In this document: one piece after another, positions 30,528-37,926 of the stretch | Layout: each line of letters begins with the position of its first letter | Position numbering within the stretch: the first letter of the stretch is position 1 | Assembly (NCBI RefSeq): GCF_024055725.1 | Contig: NZ_JAMXMX010000032.1 | Span: 1-64,000 of the forward strand | Source of the DNA: Actinoallomurus spadix | GTDB taxonomy: Bacteria > Actinomycetota > Actinomycetes > Streptosporangiales > Streptosporangiaceae | DNA: 64,000 bases | Direction: 5' to 3' | Made by a program: the position numbers and the translations under genes | The notes under the pieces: generated by a model | Database searches by the model: none | The model's input: only the letters and a program-made list of their open reading frames with translations | Told to the model about the DNA's origin: nothing

Positions 30528-30698
30528 ATGCGACGTGCTGTTCTCGCCAGGCTCGGCATCGCCGTCGGCGTGACCGCCGCGGCCGCGGCGCTGTCCCTGT
30601 CCGGTGCGTCAGCCGCTTCCGCGCAGAGCCGGCAGACCGCCGCGCCCGCGAGCGCGACGAGCTGTCACTACTTCATGTCCTACTGGTACTGCGACTGA
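30528..30698 (+). CDS. 56-residue secreted peptide with a Cys-x8-Cys tail
   Basis: The precursor starts MRRAVLARLGIAV, has an Ala-rich hydrophobic core and a likely Sec cleavage after ASAASA near residue 32. The mature peptide would be about 24 residues. It ends CHYFMSYWYCD, where two Cys flank eight mostly aromatic residues and could form one disulfide ring. GAGGAG precedes the ATG by about 8 nt. It is monocistronic: a long inverted repeat follows 24 bp after the stop. I do not recognise it; signalling, surface or antimicrobial roles are all open. Confidence 0.65.
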   Translation: MRRAVLARLGIAVGVTAAAAALSLSGASAASAQSRQTAAPASATSCHYFMSYWYCD

Positions 30699-30721
30699 GC
30701 CGCAGCGCTCTGATCACGTGA

Positions 30722-30775
30722 GCCTCGCGTCACGGCGCGCGACCAGCGCCGGGCGGTCGCGCCGTGACGCGAGGC
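30722..30775. terminator. Long bidirectional hairpin terminator
   Basis: An 18-bp perfect arm (30722-30739, beginning GCCTCGCGTCACGG) pairs with 30756-30775 around a short bulge and loop. It sits between the secreted-peptide gene (+) and the convergent dasR gene (-), and can end both transcripts. Confidence 0.75.
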
Positions 30776-30838
30776 CCGTGTCATCGGTGCCGGCTGAGAC
30801 CCCTTTCGGCATCGGCCTTCGGAATCAAGCTCAGCGCG

Positions 30839-31588
30839 TCACTGGCGCGGGCGGGCGCGGCGGGGGATCTCCAGGGCGCCGCGGATCTGGTACCGGTCGG
30901 CGCGGTAGGTGGAGACGGCGAGTTCGACGCACTTGCCGTTCATGAAGGACCGGCGCTGGAACAGCAGGACGGCGCTGCCGCGGGGCAGGTCGAGAAGCCG
31001 GGCGTCGGCCGCGTCGGCCAGGCCCGCCTCGATCGTCTGCTCGCCGGCGTCGAAGATCACCCCGAAGCGCGTCTCCAGCACGTCGTACAGCGAGACGTCC
31101 CGGAGGGGGATGTCGAGGAGTCCCGGGGCGACGTTCGCCGGGATCTGGGAGCGTTCGACCGCCATGGGCTCGCCGTCGGCGGTCCGCAGCCGCTCGATGA
31201 CGTGCACTCCCGCGCCCACCGGGATGCCGAACACCCGCGCGAGGTTGCTGTTCGCCTGCGTGGTGCGGTGGTCGAGGTCACGGGCGCCGGGTTCGAGGCC
31301 GCGCGCCCGCATGTCCTCGGTGAAGGACACGAGGCGGAGCGGCATCTCGATCTTCGGCCGCGCGACGAACGTGCCCTTTCCGGGCACCCGGTACAGCCGG
31401 CCCTCCGTGACCAGGTGGTCGACCGCCTGACGGACCGTCATCCGCGACAGCCCGAACCGCTGGCAGAGCTCGCGCTCCGAGGGGATCGGCGCGTCCACGG
31501 GCAGCTCCGCGTCATCGATGAGGTCGAGGAGGATGCCGCGGAGCTGGAAGTACTTGGGTACGGGACTGTTGGGGTCGATCTTCCCCAT
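30839..31588 (-). CDS. dasR: GntR/HutC-family regulator DasR
   Basis: 249 aa. The winged HTH is [19 protein letters not shown] then [19 protein letters not shown] (residues 35-80). The C-terminal UTRA effector domain includes [15 protein letters not shown] and [19 protein letters not shown]. DasR represses amino-sugar uptake and metabolism and is released by glucosamine-6-phosphate. Identification as DasR rests on sequence, the divergent SIS-domain deaminase gene, and a dre-like palindrome between them. It probably regulates itself and the sugar genes to the right. Confidence 0.88.
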   Translation of the reverse strand: MGKIDPNSPVPKYFQLRGILLDLIDDAELPVDAPIPSERELCQRFGLSRMTVRQAVDHLVTEGRLYRVPGKGTFVARPKIEMPLRLVSFTEDMRARGLEPGARDLDHRTTQANSNLARVFGIPVGAGVHVIERLRTADGEPMAVERSQIPANVAPGLLDIPLRDVSLYDVLETRFGVIFDAGEQTIEAGLADAADARLLDLPRGSAVLLFQRRSFMNGKCVELAVSTYRADRYQIRGALEIPRRARPRQ

Positions 31589-31634
31589 TGGGGTACCTCT
31601 GGCAGCGAAGTGGGGGTTGAAGTATGGTTCAGAC

Positions 31635-31656
31635 TGGTCTAGTCCGGACTAGACCA
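31635..31656. promoter_or_regulatory. dre-like operator for DasR, perfect palindrome
   Basis: The half-site TGGTCTAGTCC (31635-31645) is followed directly by its exact reverse complement GGACTAGACCA (31646-31656), a 22-bp perfect palindrome. The known DasR element has the core TGGTCTAGACCA; here the two TGGTCTAG/CTAGACCA halves are both present but set 6 bp further apart. It lies in the divergent dasR / SIS-gene interval, 47 bp before the dasR start. Confidence 0.8.
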
Positions 31657-31740
31657 CAGGTCAGAACTCACTGTCAATGCAGGTCAGCACTACGAAGACG
31701 TAACGACGAGATCACAGGCCGAAGAGATGGGAAGGTTCCG

Positions 31741-32787
31741 GTGAGCACATCGCGCATGCGGGCGGAGATCGGTGAGCAGCCCGCCGCCCTGCGGGCCACC
31801 CTCGACGCCCTGCTCCCCCGGATACCGGAGATCGGGATGCTGGCGCGGGAGACCCGCCAGGTGCTGTTCATCGCGCGCGGGTCGTCCGACAACGCCGCGG
31901 TCTACGGCGGTTACCTGATCCAGACGCACGCCGGTCGGCTGGCGACCCTCGCCTCGCCGTCGGTGGCCACGACCTACAAGAAGCGGATCGACCTGTCGGG
32001 GGTCCTCGCGGTCGCCATCAGCCAGTCGGGCAAGACGGAGGAGATCGTCGAGTCGCTGGACTGGGCCGCCGACTGCGGCGCCCGTACGGTCGCCGTCACC
32101 AACGGCGAGGGATCGCCGCTCGCGGAGGCCGCCCAGGTCGCCCTGGTGACGAAGGCCGGCGCGGAGGTGGCGGTCCCGGCGACCAAGACCTACACCACGC
32201 AGCTCGCGGCGCTGGCCGTGCTGGGCATCGCGCTCGGCGCCGAGGTCGACGTCGCGGACCTGCGCCGCGCGCCCGACGAGGTCGAGCGCCTGATCGCGGC
32301 GACCGAGGAGTCCGGCGCGCTCGGGCCGATCGTCGACGGCCTCGCGGGGGTGAAGGGCGTCGTGGTGTCCGGGCGCGGCATCGCGTACGGCACCGCACTC
32401 GAACTGGCCCTCAAGCTGAAAGAAGCCTGTTACCTGCACGCCATGGGCCTGTCCTACGCTGATCTGCTGCACGGCCCGATCGCCGTCGTGGACGACGAGA
32501 CGCCCGCGGTCCTGGTCGCCGCCGACTCCGGCCCCACGCTGCCCGGCACGGTGGCGCTGGCCGAGCGCGTGGTGGCGGCGGGCGCCCGGGCGTACGGGAT
32601 CGGCGGCGGCCGGGCACTGTCCGAAGCGACCTCGTGTGCACTACCTGGTCCGGATCTGCCAGAGTGGGTATCGCCGCTGGCCTTGATCGTGCCAGGCCAG
32701 CTGCTGACCGAGGCGCTGGCCCGTGGGCTGGGCATCGACCCCGATGTCCCCCGCGGCCTCGACAAGGTGACCCAGACGGATCAATGA
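31741..32787 (+). CDS. Double-SIS-domain protein, probable glucosamine-6-phosphate deaminase (NagB-II type)
   Basis: 348 aa with a GTG start. Two SIS domains resemble the isomerase half of GlmS: FIARGSSDNAAVYGGY and AISQSGKTEEIVES (phosphate-binding Ser loop), then VVVSGRGIAYGTALELALKLKE and LHAMGLSYADLLHGPIAVV (catalytic Glu/His region). The glutaminase half of GlmS is absent. This suits SIS-type deamination of glucosamine-6-phosphate to fructose-6-phosphate. Divergent dasR and its operator support that role, because GlcN6P is the DasR effector. AgaS-type activity on galactosamine-6-P is an alternative. It begins a unit with ptsH and ptsI. Confidence 0.82.
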   Translation: MSTSRMRAEIGEQPAALRATLDALLPRIPEIGMLARETRQVLFIARGSSDNAAVYGGYLIQTHAGRLATLASPSVATTYKKRIDLSGVLAVAISQSGKTEEIVESLDWAADCGARTVAVTNGEGSPLAEAAQVALVTKAGAEVAVPATKTYTTQLAALAVLGIALGAEVDVADLRRAPDEVERLIAATEESGALGPIVDGLAGVKGVVVSGRGIAYGTALELALKLKEACYLHAMGLSYADLLHGPIAVVDDETPAVLVAADSGPTLPGTVALAERVVAAGARAYGIGGGRALSEATSCALPGPDLPEWVSPLALIVPGQLLTEALARGLGIDPDVPRGLDKVTQTDQ

Positions 32788-32801
32788 GGCAGGAGGACCA
32801 C

Positions 32802-33065
32802 ATGGCCGAGCGCCGTGTCAGGGTCGAGACGAAGGTGGGGCTGCACGCGCGCCCGGCCGCGCTCTTCGTCCAGGCGGCCACGAGGACGCCCCTGGACGTC
32901 ACCGTGGCCAAGCCGGGCAAGGACCCGGTGAACGCCAAGAGCATTCTGTCCGTGCTCGCGCTCGACGCCCAGCAGGGCGAGGAGATCGTGATCCGCGCGG
33001 AGGGCGACGGCGCCGACGCCGTGCTGGACGAGCTGGCGGGACTGGTCACCGAGCAGAGTGCCTGA
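32802..33065 (+). CDS. ptsH: Phosphocarrier protein HPr
   Basis: 87 aa. The phospho-accepting His15 is in VGLHARPAA, and the regulatory Ser47 region is AKSILSVLALDAQQGEEI. It receives phosphate from Enzyme I and passes it to sugar-specific EII complexes. AGGAGGA precedes the ATG at proper spacing; the gene starts 14 bp after the SIS-domain stop. It overlaps ptsI by 8 bp. No EII gene lies in the window. Confidence 0.96.
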   Translation: MAERRVRVETKVGLHARPAALFVQAATRTPLDVTVAKPGKDPVNAKSILSVLALDAQQGEEIVIRAEGDGADAVLDELAGLVTEQSA

Positions 33066-34734
33066 GGTGCTGCGCGGCACGGGCGTCAGCCCCGGCGTCG
33101 CGGCCGGGCCCGTGCGCGTCATGACCGGGGCGGTGCCCGAACCGCCCGCCGGGCGGCGCCACGCCGGTGACGCCGACGCCGAGCGCGACCGTGCGCTGGC
33201 CGCGCTGGAGACCGTCGGCGCGGACCTGGAGGAGCGCGGCGCGCGGGCGGGCGGTGAGGCGCGGGACGTCCTGGCCGCCCAGGCGATGATGGCCCGGGAT
33301 CCCGGGCTGGCCGGCGTCGTGACCGACCGGATCGCCGAGGGTCTGCCGGCGCCGCGCGCGGTGTTCGAGGCGTTCAACGTCTTCCACGCGGCGCTGAGCC
33401 GCGCGGGGGAGTACATGGCCGCCCGGGCCGCCGACCTCGACGACATCCGGGACCGTGCCGTCGCCTTCCTCCTGGGCATGCCGGCGCCGGGCGTCCCCGA
33501 CTCCGACGAGCCGTTCGTCCTGGTCGCCCGGGACCTCGCCCCCGCCGACACCGCTCTGCTGGACCCGTCGAAGGTCCTCGCCTTCGTCACCCGGGACGGC
33601 GGCCCGACCAGCCACACCGCCATCCTCGCCCGCGCGATGGGCGTGCCCGCCGTCGTCGCCTGCGGTGACTGCCTGGAGCTCCCCGACGGCACGATGGTGC
33701 TCGTCGACGGGACCTCCGGTGAGGTGCGCCCCGACCCCACCGAACAGGAGACGGCGGCGGCCCACGCGGCGGCCGAGGCGCGGGCGGCCGCGCTCGACGT
33801 GGGGACCGGGCCGGGCGCCACCGCCGACGGGCACCGGGTGCCGCTGCTGGCCAACATCGGCGGCCCGAAGGACATCGAGGCGGCCCTGTCCTGCGGTGCG
33901 GAGGGCGTGGGCCTGTTCCGCACCGAGTTCCTCTTCCTCGGCCGTACGACCGCGCCCTCGGAGGAGGAGCAGGAGGCGGCCTACCGCGCCGTCCTGGAGG
34001 CGTTCCCGCACGTCGTCGTGCGGACGCTGGACGCGGGGGCCGACAAGCCCCTGGCCTTCCTGCCGCCGCCGGACGACGAGCCGAACCCCGCGCTCGGCGA
34101 ACGCGGACTGCGCCTGATGCACAGCCATCCCGGCGTGCTGACGGGGCAGCTGCGCGCCCTCGCCCGCGCCGCCGCCGGCCTGGACACCGAGCTGCGGGTG
34201 ATGGCGCCGATGGTCGCCGACGTGGCGGAGACCCGGTCGTTCGTCGCGGCCTGCCGCGCGGCCGGGCTGAGCAGCGCCGGCGTCATGATCGAGATCCCGG
34301 CGGCGGCGCTGCGGGCCGCGGATCTCGCGGCCGAGGCCGACTTCTTCAGCCTCGGCACGAACGATCTCGCGCAGTACGCCTTCGCCGCCGACCGGCAGAT
34401 CAGCGGGCTGGCCCGGTTCCAGGATCCCTGGCAGCCGGCGCTGCTCGACCTGGTCGCCCCGGCCGCACGGGCCGCGACCGCCGCGGGCAAGGACTGCGGC
34501 GTCTGCGGCGAGGCCGCCGGCGACCCCGCGCTCGCCTGCGTGCTCACCGGTCTCGGCGTGACCTCGCTGTCGATGAGCGCCCGGTCGCTGCCGCGCGTAC
34601 GCGCCGCGCTGGCCGCGCACACGCTGGACCAGTGCCGCAGGGCGGCCGAGGCCGCCCTGCGCGCCACCGACGCCGACGGCGCCCGTACGGGCGCGCGCGC
34701 CGAACTCCCCGGCCTGGAGCCCCTCGGCCTGTAG
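33058..34734 (+). CDS. ptsI: PTS Enzyme I
   Basis: 558 aa with a GTG start inside the end of ptsH. The phosphorylated His186 is in RDGGPTSHTAILAR. The C-terminal PEP-binding TIM barrel shows FLFRTEFLFLGR-like LFRTEFLFLG, ERGLRLM, SLGTNDLAQYAFAADR and the catalytic Cys in DCGVCGEAAGDP. It uses PEP to phosphorylate HPr. Linkage of both general PTS genes to dasR and a GlcN6P enzyme points to N-acetylglucosamine as a main PTS sugar, as in Streptomyces. Confidence 0.96.
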   Translation: MPEVLRGTGVSPGVAAGPVRVMTGAVPEPPAGRRHAGDADAERDRALAALETVGADLEERGARAGGEARDVLAAQAMMARDPGLAGVVTDRIAEGLPAPRAVFEAFNVFHAALSRAGEYMAARAADLDDIRDRAVAFLLGMPAPGVPDSDEPFVLVARDLAPADTALLDPSKVLAFVTRDGGPTSHTAILARAMGVPAVVACGDCLELPDGTMVLVDGTSGEVRPDPTEQETAAAHAAAEARAAALDVGTGPGATADGHRVPLLANIGGPKDIEAALSCGAEGVGLFRTEFLFLGRTTAPSEEEQEAAYRAVLEAFPHVVVRTLDAGADKPLAFLPPPDDEPNPALGERGLRLMHSHPGVLTGQLRALARAAAGLDTELRVMAPMVADVAETRSFVAACRAAGLSSAGVMIEIPAAALRAADLAAEADFFSLGTNDLAQYAFAADRQISGLARFQDPWQPALLDLVAPAARAATAAGKDCGVCGEAAGDPALACVLTGLGVTSLSMSARSLPRVRAALAAHTLDQCRRAAEAALRATDADGARTGARAELPGLEPLGL

Positions 34735-34748
34735 GCCGCCACGGACAC

Positions 34749-34768
34749 CGGCCCGGCACGCCGGGCCG
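34749..34768. terminator. Short GC hairpin between ptsI and tetR
   Basis: CGGCCCGGC (34749-34757) and GCCGGGCCG (34760-34768) form an almost gapless inverted repeat 15 bp after the ptsI stop and 24 bp before the convergent tetR stop. It is a likely bidirectional terminator. Confidence 0.55.
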
Positions 34769-34791
34769 CCCCGGGTTCCACGTGCCCGCGG

Positions 34792-35355
34792 TCAGGTGCG
34801 GGTGGTGGTGCCCTTCAGCTCGCCGACCGCCTCGCGGACGCAGCCCCGCAGGTCCTCGGCGCCGGTTCCGTCGAGCCAGCGCTGCCACGCGACCTTGAAG
34901 ACGGCCATCCCCACCTCGGCGGCCAGACTCGCGGTCAGGTCCGGGACGCCACGGTGGCGCAGTGCGCCGGCGACGGCCGCGGCGAGTCGCGCGAGCTTGA
35001 TCAGCTCGCGCTCGCGCAGTTCGGTGTTCGCATCGATGATGCGCTGCCGCTGCCGGGAGAACTCCCGGTCCGTGAGCACGGCGCCGGCGGCCTCCAGGGC
35101 GGTGGTGACCGCGTCGACGGGCGCCACGGACTCGTGGGCGCCGGTGACGGCGCCCACGAGGGCCTCCTGCAGATCCTCCGAGCCCGCGAACAGGACCTCG
35201 CGCTTGTCGGCGAAGTGCCGGAAGAAGGTGCGCTCCGTCAGCCCCGCCCGCTTGGCGATCTCGGCGACGGTGGTCTGTTCGTACCCGCGTTCGCCGTAGA
35301 GCTCGTATGCCGCCCGCGTGAGGCGGCCGCGCGCGTTCGGCTGCCATCGACCCAT
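34792..35355 (-). CDS. TetR-family regulator
   Basis: 187 aa. The N-terminal HTH is LTRAAYELYGERGYEQTTV then AEIAKRAGLTERTFFRHFAD (residues 13-53). The C-terminal helical domain would bind a small ligand, identity unknown. The gene is divergent from an SDR-family gene 86 bp away, and two similar dyads lie in between. It is therefore probably the local repressor of that reductase gene. It shows no link to the flanking amino-sugar genes. Confidence 0.9.
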   Translation of the reverse strand: MGRWQPNARGRLTRAAYELYGERGYEQTTVAEIAKRAGLTERTFFRHFADKREVLFAGSEDLQEALVGAVTGAHESVAPVDAVTTALEAAGAVLTDREFSRQRQRIIDANTELRERELIKLARLAAAVAGALRHRGVPDLTASLAAEVGMAVFKVAWQRWLDGTGAEDLRGCVREAVGELKGTTTRT

Positions 35356-35371
35356 GACCTGATCGTAGCCT

Positions 35372-35421
35372 GATGACAGCGGCTGACATCGCCTGCTATG
35401 TTGATGGCAGTCACTGACATC
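35372..35421. promoter_or_regulatory. Paired operators in the tetR / SDR intergenic region
   Basis: Two near-identical imperfect palindromes, 35372-35390 and 35403-35421, share the pattern GATG-x-CAG...CTG-A-CATC. Their centres are 31 bp apart, about three helical turns. The 86-bp divergent interval and the arrangement suit cooperative binding of the TetR protein over both promoters. Confidence 0.65.
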
Positions 35422-35441
35422 GGCCTATCGGAGGTCCTCTC

Positions 35442-36368
35442 ATGCGCGTATTCGTCACCGGAGCGTCCGGCTGGATCGGCTCCGCCGTCGTTCCGGAGCT
35501 CATCGGCGCCGGTCACCAGGTCATCGGCCTCGCGCGCTCCGACACCTCGGCCGCCGCCCTCACCGCGGCCGGCGCGGAGGCGCTTCGCGGCACCCTCGAC
35601 GACCTCGACGTCCTGCGGGACGCGGCCGCGGCCTCGGACGGCGTGATCCACCTCGCTTTCAAGCACGACCTCGCCTTCTCGGGTGGCTTCGCGGAGGCCA
35701 CCGACGCGGATCGCCGCGCCGTCGAGACGTTCGGCGCGGCGCTCGCGGGCTCCGGCCGGCCGTTCGTCATCGCCTCGGGGCTGGTCGGGCTCTCGCCGGG
35801 CCGGATGGCGACGGAAGAGGACGGGCGCCCATCCGAGTCGGCTCCGGAGTCGCTGACGGCCGGCCGGCAGGGCACCGCACAGCTGACGCTCTCCCTCGCC
35901 TCGAGCGGCGTCCGCTCGTCCGTGGTGCGCCTGGCCCCGACGGTGTACGGAGAGGGTGACCCCGGCTTCATGACGGCCCTGGTCGGCATCGCCCGCGCCA
36001 AGGGCGTCTCCGGCTACGTCGGCGACGGGTCGGCCCGCTGGCCCGGGGTGCACGTGCTGGACGCCGCCCACCTGTTCCGTCTGGCGCTGGAACAGGCCCC
36101 GGCCGGCTCGGCGCTGCACGCGGTCACCGACGAGGGCGTGCCGATCCGCGAGATCGCCGGGGTCATCGGCCGTCATCTCGGCGTGCCGGCGGTCTCCGTC
36201 CCTCCGGAGAAGGCGGAGGAGCACTTCACCTGGCTGGCGAACTTCGTCGCGACCGACAGCCCCGCCTCGAGCGTGCTGACCCGTGAGCTGGTGGGGTGGC
36301 AGCCGGCTCAGCCCGGGCTCCTCGACGACCTCGACAAGGGTCACTACTTCCGCGCCCCGTCCGCCTGA
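35442..36368 (+). CDS. NAD-dependent epimerase/dehydratase family (extended SDR) protein
   Basis: 308 aa. The dinucleotide-binding motif VTGASGWIGSAVV opens the Rossmann fold, followed by GLARSDTSAAAL and VIHLAFKHD. The usual Tyr-x3-Lys catalytic pair is not obvious in the middle region, so activity may differ from classical epimerases. The substrate is unknown. GGAGG precedes the ATG. The gene is divergent from its probable TetR regulator and separates the ptsHI unit from the GH3 genes. Confidence 0.86.
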   Translation: MRVFVTGASGWIGSAVVPELIGAGHQVIGLARSDTSAAALTAAGAEALRGTLDDLDVLRDAAAASDGVIHLAFKHDLAFSGGFAEATDADRRAVETFGAALAGSGRPFVIASGLVGLSPGRMATEEDGRPSESAPESLTAGRQGTAQLTLSLASSGVRSSVVRLAPTVYGEGDPGFMTALVGIARAKGVSGYVGDGSARWPGVHVLDAAHLFRLALEQAPAGSALHAVTDEGVPIREIAGVIGRHLGVPAVSVPPEKAEEHFTWLANFVATDSPASSVLTRELVGWQPAQPGLLDDLDKGHYFRAPSA

Positions 36369-36520
36369 CGGGTCGTTCCCCCGGCCGGTCACCGGCCGAC
36401 GCGCCGTCCCCAGCGTCGCCGGCCGGTGTTCCCGCCTCCGCGCGGCCGGGACGTTTGCCGCGGGCCGGTCCGGGGGTTAGCGTCGTGCGGGTTGTGATGA
36501 CGGCTCAGGGGAGGACGGCG

Positions 36521-37807
36521 ATGAGACGGATCGGCGGGCCGCGGCTCGTCTCCGCCGTGGCCGTGATGGCGGCCGTGGCGTCGGCGGCCGGGTGCGGCGG
36601 ATCGGCGGCCGGCTCGGACGACGGGTCGGCTCGGCGCACTGCGGCGGGCGGCCGGACCACCCCGAGCGCCGCTCCCACGCCCACGCCCGACCCGGTCACG
36701 TCGCTCGTCCGGCGGATGAGCACGGCGGAGAAGGTCGGCCAGCTGTTCATCCCGACGGTGCGGGGCACCACCGCGGCCACCGGCGCCGCGATGATCGAGA
36801 AATACCACCCCGGCGGCGTCATCTACTTCCCGGAGAACCTGCGCACGGCGCGGCAGACCGCGGTGCTGTCCAACGGCCTGCAGCGCGCGGCGAAGAAGGA
36901 CGACGGGGTTCCACTGCTCATCGGCACCGACGAGGAGCAGGGCATCGTCTCCCGCGTCCCGTACATCACGCGGTTCCCGACCAACAAGGCGCTCGCCTCG
37001 ACCAGGAATCCCGACGACGACGTGCGCGCGGCGGCGCGCGTCACCGGCGAGGAGCTGCGCGCGGTCGGCATCAACCAGGACTTCGCGCCGGTCGCCGACG
37101 TCAACGTCAACCCGCGCAACCCGGTCATCGGCGTGCGGTCGTTCGGGGCCGACCCGAAGAAGGTCGCCCACCTCGTCGGTGTCGCGGTCGACGCCTACCG
37201 CGCGTCCGGGGTCGTGGCGACGGCCAAGCATTTCCCCGGGCACGGCGACACCGCGACCGACAGCCACACCGGCCTGCCCGTGATCAAGCACTCGATGGCG
37301 ACGTGGCAGCGTCTCGACGCGCCGCCGTTCCAGACCGCCATCGCGCACCACGTCGACATGATCATGACGGCGCACATCGTCGTCCCCGGTCTGGACGACT
37401 CCGGCGACCCGGCGACGATGTCCAGGACGGTGCTGACGGGACTGCTCCGCCACAGGCTCGGCTACGGCGGGGTCGTGGTGACCGACTCGCTCAGCATGGC
37501 GGGCGCGCAGGTGAAGTACGGCGCGCCGGAGGCGGCGGTGCGGGCCGTCCGGGCCGGCGCGGACATGCTCCTCATGCCGCCCCGGCTGGACAGCGCCTAC
37601 CGCGCCGTGCTGTCGGCGGTGCGGTCGGGCCGGATCCCGCAGAGCCGCCTCGACGAGGCCGTGACCCGCATCCTGCGGATGAAGCAGGACCGGGGGATCC
37701 TCCGCGCGCCGTACGTCGACGCGTCGCGCGCCGCCGACGTCGTGGGCTCGGCGGAGCACCGGGCGGCCGCGCGGCGGGTCGCCGCGCACGTCCGCGCGGG
37801 CCGCTGA
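36521..37807 (+). CDS. Glycoside hydrolase family 3 lipoprotein, NagZ/LpqI-like N-acetylglucosaminidase
   Basis: 428 aa. The N-terminus MRRIGGPRLVSAVAVMA...SAAGC is a lipoprotein signal with lipidated Cys near residue 24. A Thr/Pro-rich linker (TTPSAAPTPTPDP) follows, then a single GH3 barrel. KHFPGHGDTATDSHTGLP is the His/Asp loop typical of beta-N-acetylglucosaminidases, and the nucleophile is in VVVTDSLSMAG. It should release GlcNAc from muropeptides or chitin outside the membrane; LpqI of mycobacteria is a close analogue. The ATG has GGGAGGA upstream; the frame upstream is open but not conserved. Confidence 0.9.
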   Translation: MRRIGGPRLVSAVAVMAAVASAAGCGGSAAGSDDGSARRTAAGGRTTPSAAPTPTPDPVTSLVRRMSTAEKVGQLFIPTVRGTTAATGAAMIEKYHPGGVIYFPENLRTARQTAVLSNGLQRAAKKDDGVPLLIGTDEEQGIVSRVPYITRFPTNKALASTRNPDDDVRAAARVTGEELRAVGINQDFAPVADVNVNPRNPVIGVRSFGADPKKVAHLVGVAVDAYRASGVVATAKHFPGHGDTATDSHTGLPVIKHSMATWQRLDAPPFQTAIAHHVDMIMTAHIVVPGLDDSGDPATMSRTVLTGLLRHRLGYGGVVVTDSLSMAGAQVKYGAPEAAVRAVRAGADMLLMPPRLDSAYRAVLSAVRSGRIPQSRLDEAVTRILRMKQDRGILRAPYVDASRAADVVGSAEHRAAARRVAAHVRAGR

Positions 37808-37926
37808 CCAGCGATTGATCGGCAGACCGTTGACGCGCGTCCAATTGTGTGACTAACTTCCGCAAGGCCGGATTATCTCCGTCACTTTCTTACATCTCGT
37901 CTCGGGGGCGAGCAAAAGGAGTCTCG

